Of a stretch of 28,557 nt of DNA, positions 23,826 to 28,557 are shown in pieces. Each line of letters begins with the position of its first letter. The stretch's first letter is position 1. The translations under genes were made by a program, and so were the position numbers. The stretch is from Schoenoplectus triqueter. Its lineage: Eukaryota > Streptophyta > Magnoliopsida > Poales > Cyperaceae. The notes under the pieces are model-generated. The model was not told the DNA's origin and did no database searches. It saw only the letters and a list, made by a program, of their open reading frames with translations. The DNA lies in NCBI GenBank assembly GCA_964058805.1, contig CAXKVV010000415.1:1-28557 (forward strand), read 5' to 3'.

Positions 23826-24193
23826 CCCGTTTTCATGTTTTGCGCTCCCGGACTCCTTTTCGGCGGTACCGAGGACGTCGGGCCCATTTTTCATGTTTTG
23901 CGCTCCCGGACTCGTTTTCGGCGGTAACGTGGAAGGCGGGTCCCGTTTTCATGTTTTGCGCTCCCGGACGCGTTTTGGGTATTACCGAGTGCGTCGGGGC
24001 CCGTTTTCATGTTTTGCGCTCCCGGACTCCTTTTCGGCGGTACCGAGGACGTCGGGCCCATTTTTCATGTTTTGCGCTCCCGGACTCGTTTTCGGCGGTA
24101 ACGTGGAAGGCGGGTCCCGTTTTCATGTTTTGCGCTCCCGGACGCGTTTTGGGTATTACCGAGTGCGTCGGGGCCCGTTTTCATGTTTTGCGC
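23826..24193. repeat. Perfect tandem duplication of a trimer (174 bp)
   Basis: The sequence from 23,826 to 24,019 is identical to 24,000-24,193, offset 174 bp, or three monomers. Private tags are GTCGGGCCCATTTTTCATG, AACGTGGAAGGCGGG and GACGCGTTTTGGGTATTACC. The 194 matching positions contain no difference that I can see, so this is the youngest rearrangement visible in the array. Confidence 0.95.
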
Positions 24194-25099
24194 GCCCGGA
24201 CTCGTTTTCGGAGGGTAACGTGGGCGTCGGGTCCCGTTTTCATGTTTTGCGCTCCCGGACTCGTTTTCGGCGGTACAAGGGCGTCGGGTCTCATTTTCAT
24301 GTTTTGCAAGCCCATACTCGTTTCGGCGGTAACGTGGGTGTGGGGTGCCGTTTTCATGTTTTGCGCTTCCGGACTCGTTTTCGGCGGTACCGAGGGCATA
24401 GGGACCCGTTTTCATGTTTTGCGCTCCCGGAAACCTTTTCGGCGGTACCGAGGACGTCGGGTCCCTTTTTCATGTTTTGCGCTCCCGGACTCGTTTTCGG
24501 TGTTACTGAGTGCGTCAGGGCCCGTTTTCTTGTTTTGCGCGCCCGGACTCATTTTCGGCGGTACGTGGAAGTCGGGTCCCGTTCTCTTGTTTTGCGCTCC
24601 CGGACTCGTTTTCGGCGGTACCAAGGGCGTCGGGTCTCATTTTCATGTTTTGCAAGCCCAGACTCGTTTTCGGCGGTAACGTGGGCGTCGGGTCCCGTTT
24701 TAATGTTTTGCGCTCCCGGACTCCTTTTCGGCGGTACAGAGGACGTCGGGTCCCGTTTTCATGTTTTACGCTCCCGGACTCGTTTTCAGCGGTACCGTGG
24801 GCGTCGGGTCCCGTTTTCATGTTTTGCGCTCCCGGACTCGTTTTCGTCGGTACCGAGGGCGTCGGGTCCCGTTTTCATGTTTTGCGCTCCCGGACTCCTT
24901 TTCGGCGGTACCGAGGACGTCGGGCCCCATTTTCATGTTTTGCGCTCCCGGACTCGTTTTCGGCGGTAACGTGGGCGGCGGGTCCCGTTTTCATGTTTTG
25001 CGCTCCCGGACGCGTTTTTGGTGTTACCGAGTGCGTCGGCGCCCGTTTTCATGTTTTGCGCGCCCGGACTCGTTTTTGGCGGTAACGTGGGCGTCGGGT

Positions 25100-25104
25100 C
25101 CCGT
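25100..25104. other. Probable target-site duplication half at the satellite/LTR junction
   Basis: The five bases CCCGT directly precede the LTR end TGATAGCG and belong to the satellite monomer (GGTCCCGTTTTC). Ty3/gypsy integration usually duplicates 5 bp, so the same CCCGT should follow the other LTR beyond the right edge of this window. The following T (25,105) fits both satellite and LTR. Confidence 0.65.
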
Positions 25105-25767
25105 TGATAGCGTTCGAGCTATGAATCGTCCAAGGACACGCACACGTTCAACTATAAAATCACAACTGGAGGATACTCTCAACTCACAGCAGGATAAAAG
25201 AGGAGATAAACTCAACTCAAGATAAACTTTTTCATAATAATTCAACAAGTGAGTTTACATTCAGTAATTAGGCTTTATATAGCCATACAACTCAACTCTA
25301 GAAACTTCCTACTAATTAATAACTCCTTAACTATTTTTGCAAATATCAAAACACAATAAAAACAACATTAACTACTACTGCTAATTCCCAAATATAATTA
25401 AAACATAGAAAGACTCAAAAGACAAGTTCCAAGAAACTAATTGCTGGCTGGCTCCTCAGTAACCACGCTCACTTGACACGAGGTTTTGACCAAGAAGACT
25501 CTGGAATCTGGAGAAACTCAAAACATAAAAAAGATAGTCCATTTCATTATCTGATCACAGAAATTTAAATCACCCAAATCCGAGCCTTTATGAGAGAGTT
25601 ATGCCCAAAATACTGGCCCAGTACGAATCTGTCCAGAGAGCTGCTGTTTCGTAAATTAATTGTAAATATGACTTGGGCCTGGTTCTTCAAGCTGAGAACT
25701 GGTCCATAACTTGCTTCCTTGATCATGATTGTTTATATGTAAACCTGCCATGACTTGATCGCCATCA
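25105..25767 (-). repeat. 3' LTR of the CRM-like element, 663 bp
   Basis: The plus-strand ends are TGATAGCG and CGCCATCA, which are inverted repeats matching at 7 of 8 bases, with the canonical TG...CA termini. The left end abuts satellite sequence and the right end abuts the polypurine tract. U3 (right part) also encodes the last 36 residues of pol. A TATA box at 25,274-25,281 suggests that R starts about 25-30 bp further along the minus strand, near 25,245, leaving about 140 bp for R plus U5. CTCAACTC occurs three times (25,178, 25,211, 25,291). The composition is A+T-rich, unlike the satellite. The partner LTR is outside the window, so insertion age cannot be estimated. Confidence 0.88.
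25274..25281 (-). promoter_or_regulatory. TATA box of the LTR promoter
   Basis: The minus strand reads TATATAAA within GGCTATATAAAGCC, an almost palindromic context, inside the LTR. The position is consistent with the U3/R boundary of an LTR promoter driving minus-strand transcription. From this 3' LTR, transcription would proceed into the satellite array. Confidence 0.6.
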
Positions 25768-28557
25768 TTCTCCCCCGGTTGAAAAGAACTCGCCCACGAG
25801 TTCGGCTCATTTTCGCCATGGTATGGAGAAAGATCCTTCACATTGAATGTGGATGAAACACCATAATCTCCGGGAAGCTCCACCTTGTAAGCATTGTCAC
25901 CTATGCGCTGCAAGATTTTAAACGGTCCATCACCACGGTGCTTGAGCTTTGCATTGCGCCCAGGTGGAAATCTCTCCTTGCTCAAATGCACCCACACAAG
26001 ATCACCTTCTTTGAAAATCACAGCCCTTCGGTGCTTGTTAGCTTGTCTTTCATACTTCTGATTTTGCTTCTCAATCCTCTTGCTGACTTGTTCATGCAAG
26101 CCCTTGATTGCTTTAGCACGCTCATCTGCATCTCCACTATAGCTATGGCTGATTGGCAATGACACAAGATCAAGAGGAGTCTTCGGATTGCATCCATACA
26201 CCACTTCAAAAGGGCTTTTACCTGTCGTCTTGCTGCTGGACCTGTTGTAAGCGAATTCAGCTTGAGGTAGAACAAGGTCCCATTGGCGTATGTTATCACC
26301 CACCAAGCTTCTCAACAGATTGCCCAAACTCCGATTCACAATTTCAGTTTGGCCATCGGTTTGAGGATGATAGGCTGAACTAAACTGCAGCTTTGTACCC
26401 ATCTTACGCCAAAGTGTTCTCCAAAAATGCCCAACAAACTTCGGGTCTCTGTCAGATGTTATGGTATTTGGAATGCCATGCAACTTCACTATCTCCTTGA
26501 AATAAAGATCAGCTATGTTAGTGGCATCCATCGTTTTTGCACAAGGAACAAAGTGTGCCATTTTAGAGAACCGATCAACCACCACCATGATTGAATCTTT
26601 GCTGCGTTGAGTTCGGGGCAGTCCCATCACAAAGTCCATGCTCACATCTTCCCACGGTGCATTAGGAACAGGAAGGGGAGTGTAAAGTCCAGAATTTTGA
26701 GACTTTGTTTTTGCTAGATGGCAAGTTCTACATCTCAAAATGTAATGGTTCACATCCTTCATCATTTTAGGCCAATAGAAACGGTCTTGGATTAATGCAC
26801 TAGTTTTATCTCGTCCAAAATGACCACTTAACCCACCATCATGAACCTCTTTAATGATCTGCCACCTCAAAGAACAATTCGGTACGCACAAACGGTTGCC
26901 ATAGAAAATATATCCATCATTCACCATAAATTCTTTATATGGACCTTTTGCACATTCAGCTTTTATCGTGCCAAAGAACTCATCATCAGAATACAACTCC
27001 TTGATCACTTCAAACCCAAGAACATTTACCTTCATTGTGGACAGCAAAGAATGCCTCCTACTTAAAGCATCTGCCACCTGATTTGAAGCACCACTTTTAT
27101 GCTTGATGTGGAATGTGTAGCCTTGTAAAAATTCCACCCACCTTGCATGTCTCGGTTTGAGCTTGTGCTGCCCATTTATGAACTTCAGCGCCTCATGGTC
27201 GGAGTAGAGAATGAACTCCTTGGAAATGAGGTAGTGTCTCCAATGCCCAAGAGCTCGTACAATTGCATAGAACTCTTTGTCATATGTAGTGTAGTTCTTA
27301 CGTGAATCTGAAAGCTTTTCACTAAAGAAGGCAATAGGTCGACCCTCTTGATTGAGAACCGCACCAATGCCTACACCAGATGCATCACATTCAAGCTCAA
27401 AAATATTCTCAAAGTTGGGCAAAGCAAGAATTGGGGCTGCTGTCATCTTCTCCTTGATGAGCTGAAAGTTCTTTTCAGCTTCCTTCGTCCATTTGAATAC
27501 TCCTCCTTTCAAGCACTCGGTGATTGGAGAGACAAGAGTGCTGAAATCTCGAATGAACCGGCGATAGAATGAGGCCAGTCCATGAAAACTTCTCACATCA
27601 TGAATGTTGGCTGGTGTTGGCCATGAAACAATTGCATCCACCTTAGAAGGATCAACATGAATACCTTCAGCTGAAACCACATAGCCTAAAAACACCAAGT
27701 TGCTGGTTAGGAACTCGCACTTCTTGAGGTTGATGTAGAGTTTCTGTTCAGCTAGCACTTCAAAGACTTGGTGAAGGTGTTCCAAATGCTCTTCTTTACC
27801 CGTGCTATACACGAGTATGTCATCAAAATAGACCACCACAAATCTGCCAATAAAAGACTTAAACACCAAATTCATTAGTCTCATAAAAGTACTAGGAGCA
27901 TTAGAGAGTCCGAATGGCATCACCAACCACTCAAACAATCCATCACGGGTCTTAAATGCTGTCTTCCATTCATCACCAGGCCTCATACGAATCTGATGGT
28001 ACCCACTTCTAAGATCAATCTTTGAAAACACACTAGCACCATGGAGCTGATCTAGCATGTCATCTAGACGAGGAATAGGGAAGCGATACTTGATAGTAAT
28101 CTTGTTGACCGCTCTACTATCCACACACATGCGAAAAGAACCATCTTTCTTTGGCACAAGCAAGGCTGGAACTGCACAAGGACTCATGCTTTCACGCACC
28201 AAACCCTTTCTCATCAACTCATCTACTTGCCGCTGCAACTCGGCATTTTCTGTTGGGTTCATTCGGTATGCTGCTTTGTTTGGCAAAATTGCACCAGGAA
28301 CAAAATCTATGCAGTGTTGCACACTCCTCATTGGAGGTAAACCTGCTGGAATTTCATCTGGAACAAGGTTCTGAAATTGTTCAAGTAAAGGTACCACTGG
28401 TCCGGGTATTAGAGGATTTCTGTCACCCTTAACTTCTTTCACCACCAATGCAAAGGCTATTTGGGATTCTTCAAAAATTTCAGTAAATTCAGATTTTGAG
28501 AGAATGAAATTGCTATCCTTGAGGGCTGGTTTAGATTTCATTTCCATTCTAGAAGGA
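25656..28557 (-). CDS. pol: Pol polyprotein, 5'-partial: reverse transcriptase, RNase H, integrase
   Basis: The polyprotein copies element RNA into DNA and integrates it. Residues are numbered from the first methionine in the window (28,547), but the frame is open to the window edge, so this is probably not the true start; gag and protease should lie beyond it. Reverse transcriptase spans about residues 95-295, with D178 in KIDLRSGYHQ and the YFDD active site at 240-243. RNase H spans about 375-500, with D388, E425 and D450. Integrase has a zinc-binding H569, H576, C606, C609, then a D638, D699, E735 core with 35 residues between the last two, and a GPF motif at 874-876. The C-terminus has DLSPY (905-909) and FQPGEND (922-928), whose codons form the polypurine tract, and the stop codon lies 112 bp inside the LTR. 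No canonical chromodomain is visible. There are no frameshifts or internal stops. Confidence 0.95.
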   Translation of the reverse strand, partial: PSRMEMKSKPALKDSNFILSKSEFTEIFEESQIAFALVVKEVKGDRNPLIPGPVVPLLEQFQNLVPDEIPAGLPPMRSVQHCIDFVPGAILPNKAAYRMNPTENAELQRQVDELMRKGLVRESMSPCAVPALLVPKKDGSFRMCVDSRAVNKITIKYRFPIPRLDDMLDQLHGASVFSKIDLRSGYHQIRMRPGDEWKTAFKTRDGLFEWLVMPFGLSNAPSTFMRLMNLVFKSFIGRFVVVYFDDILVYSTGKEEHLEHLHQVFEVLAEQKLYINLKKCEFLTSNLVFLGYVVSAEGIHVDPSKVDAIVSWPTPANIHDVRSFHGLASFYRRFIRDFSTLVSPITECLKGGVFKWTKEAEKNFQLIKEKMTAAPILALPNFENIFELECDASGVGIGAVLNQEGRPIAFFSEKLSDSRKNYTTYDKEFYAIVRALGHWRHYLISKEFILYSDHEALKFINGQHKLKPRHARWVEFLQGYTFHIKHKSGASNQVADALSRRHSLLSTMKVNVLGFEVIKELYSDDEFFGTIKAECAKGPYKEFMVNDGYIFYGNRLCVPNCSLRWQIIKEVHDGGLSGHFGRDKTSALIQDRFYWPKMMKDVNHYILRCRTCHLAKTKSQNSGLYTPLPVPNAPWEDVSMDFVMGLPRTQRSKDSIMVVVDRFSKMAHFVPCAKTMDATNIADLYFKEIVKLHGIPNTITSDRDPKFVGHFWRTLWRKMGTKLQFSSAYHPQTDGQTEIVNRSLGNLLRSLVGDNIRQWDLVLPQAEFAYNRSSSKTTGKSPFEVVYGCNPKTPLDLVSLPISHSYSGDADERAKAIKGLHEQVSKRIEKQNQKYERQANKHRRAVIFKEGDLVWVHLSKERFPPGRNAKLKHRGDGPFKILQRIGDNAYKVELPGDYGVSSTFNVKDLSPYHGENEPNSWASSFQPGENDGDQVMAGLHINNHDQGSKLWTSSQLEEPGPSHIYN
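25768..25776 (-). other. Polypurine tract, plus-strand DNA primer site
   Basis: The minus strand reads GGGGGAGAA directly before the LTR start TGATGGCG. This is the usual place and composition of the primer for second-strand DNA synthesis in LTR retroelements. Unusually, it is coding: it forms part of the codons for PGEN in the pol frame (residues 924-927). Its exact adjacency to the TG end supports the LTR boundary. Confidence 0.88.

Larger units (their letters stand above)
1..25104. repeat. 58-bp GC-rich satellite DNA array, about 433 tandem monomers
   Basis: Head-to-tail monomers of 58 bp fill the whole stretch with no foreign sequence that I could find. Counting a monomer from CCGAGGGCGTC, the recurring landmarks are GGTCCCGTTTTC at monomer position 13, CATGTTTTGCGC at 25, GGACTCGTTTTC at 40 and CGGCGGTA at 51-58. 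Most copies differ from the consensus at a few bases, and many differences are shared by sets of monomers, giving variant types: AACGTGGGCG, GAGTGCGTCGGGGCC, CAAGGGCGTCGGGTCTCA with GCAAGCCCAGAC, GAGGACGTCGGGTCCCA with CATATTTTG, GCGTTGCCGAGGG, and GGCGCCGCGTCCC with GTTATGCGC. Most length variants are 1 bp; a few are larger (deletions near 6440, 15190, 21038 and 23174, and an insertion near 15370). The consensus is about 62% G+C with nine CpG. The array is open at the left window edge and ends at the retrotransposon. I do not recognise the family by name. Long open frames inside it are treated as non-genic. Confidence 0.97.
25105..28557 (-). mobile_element. Ty3/gypsy LTR retrotransposon, CRM-like chromovirus, 3' part
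   Basis: The element lies on the minus strand inside the satellite array. Seen here, in its own 5'-3' order: the later part of the polyprotein (reverse transcriptase, RNase H, integrase), a polypurine tract at 25,776-25,768, and the complete 3' LTR. Gag, protease, primer-binding site and 5' LTR lie beyond the right edge. Assignment to the CRM clade rests on the continuous pol frame running through the polypurine tract into the LTR, the C-terminal pattern DLSPY then FQPGEND, and the lack of a canonical chromodomain. In the CRM clade, known mainly from plant centromeres, the integrase C-terminus is characteristically encoded across this boundary. The frame is undamaged in the window, so the copy may be young. 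The clade call needs a tree. Confidence 0.9.

Noticed and set aside
24065..24415. Minus-strand open frames within the array (for example 116 codons here)
   Set aside because: These are also satellite translations. Each minus frame is normally closed by the TGA opposite TTTCATG, and longer frames appear only where that site or the local register has changed.
1..25104. CRISPR-like array of regular repeats
   Set aside because: There are no unique spacers between constant repeats. The whole 58 bp is repeated, and the context is a plant-type retrotransposon, not a prokaryote.
1..25104. Telomeric repeat or ribosomal DNA spacer repeats
   Set aside because: No TTTAGGG-type telomere units are present, and no rRNA gene, rRNA promoter or terminator sequence is visible. 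An rDNA spacer origin cannot be fully excluded, since such spacers can contain GC-rich subrepeats, but 25 kb without any rRNA gene argues against it.
1..25104. CENP-B box
   Set aside because: I looked for the mammalian-type box and found only loose resemblance around GTTTTC and CCCGG. No monomer type carries a convincing match.
25105..25655. A separate host gene between satellite and pol
   Set aside because: The stretch lies inside the LTR as defined by its inverted ends, TATA box and polypurine tract, and contains no long open frame of its own.
25656..25860. Chromodomain at the integrase C-terminus
   Set aside because: The tail after DLSPY is short and lacks the aromatic and WKG-type pattern of canonical chromodomains seen in the Tekay, Reina and Galadriel clades.
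25938..28432. Short open frames of 60-105 codons on either strand inside the pol region
   Set aside because: They overlap the long pol frame in other frames, show no family features, and are best read as shadows.

Overview
The window suggests a plant nuclear chromosome. It holds two things: a very long tandem satellite array (about 1-25,104) and the 3' part of a Ty3/gypsy LTR retrotransposon on the minus strand (about 25,105-28,557) inserted into that array. The plant assignment rests on the retrotransposon, whose polyprotein reads like a plant chromovirus of the CRM (centromeric retrotransposon) type. I do not recognise the satellite and cannot name a species. Satellite region: about 25.1 kb of head-to-tail 58-bp monomers, roughly 433 copies, GC-rich (consensus about 62% G+C) and CpG-rich (nine CpG per consensus monomer). 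I found no other sequence inside the array. Monomers fall into recognisable variant types that recur in a preferred order. The clearest order is an 8-monomer higher-order repeat of about 464 bp (marker runs at 4061/4525/4988/5452 and 7536/8001/8464/8928). On top of this lie larger duplications whose offsets are at or near multiples of 58 bp: 116, 174, 232, 580, 1450 (twice), about 1502, 1798, 2136, 2321 and about 3476 bp. The array continues past the left edge of the window. Retrotransposon region: the array stops abruptly at a sharp compositional boundary. A 663-bp LTR follows (25,105-25,767) with matching inverted ends TGATAGCG and CGCCATCA, then a polypurine tract (25,768-25,776, minus strand), then an uninterrupted pol frame that leaves the window at the right edge. 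The frame encodes reverse transcriptase, RNase H and integrase with all catalytic residues present. It runs through the polypurine tract and ends 112 bp inside the LTR. No canonical chromodomain is visible. Both points match the CRM clade, whose members insert preferentially into centromeric chromatin. How the parts relate: a CRM-like element inserted into a homogenised, higher-order-structured satellite makes the array a good candidate for centromeric or pericentromeric DNA. This is an inference that needs cytology or CENH3 chromatin data. There is no conventional host gene in the window. The many long open frames across the satellite arise because the usual monomer has no stop in any plus-strand frame and 58 is not a multiple of 3; I do not annotate them as genes.
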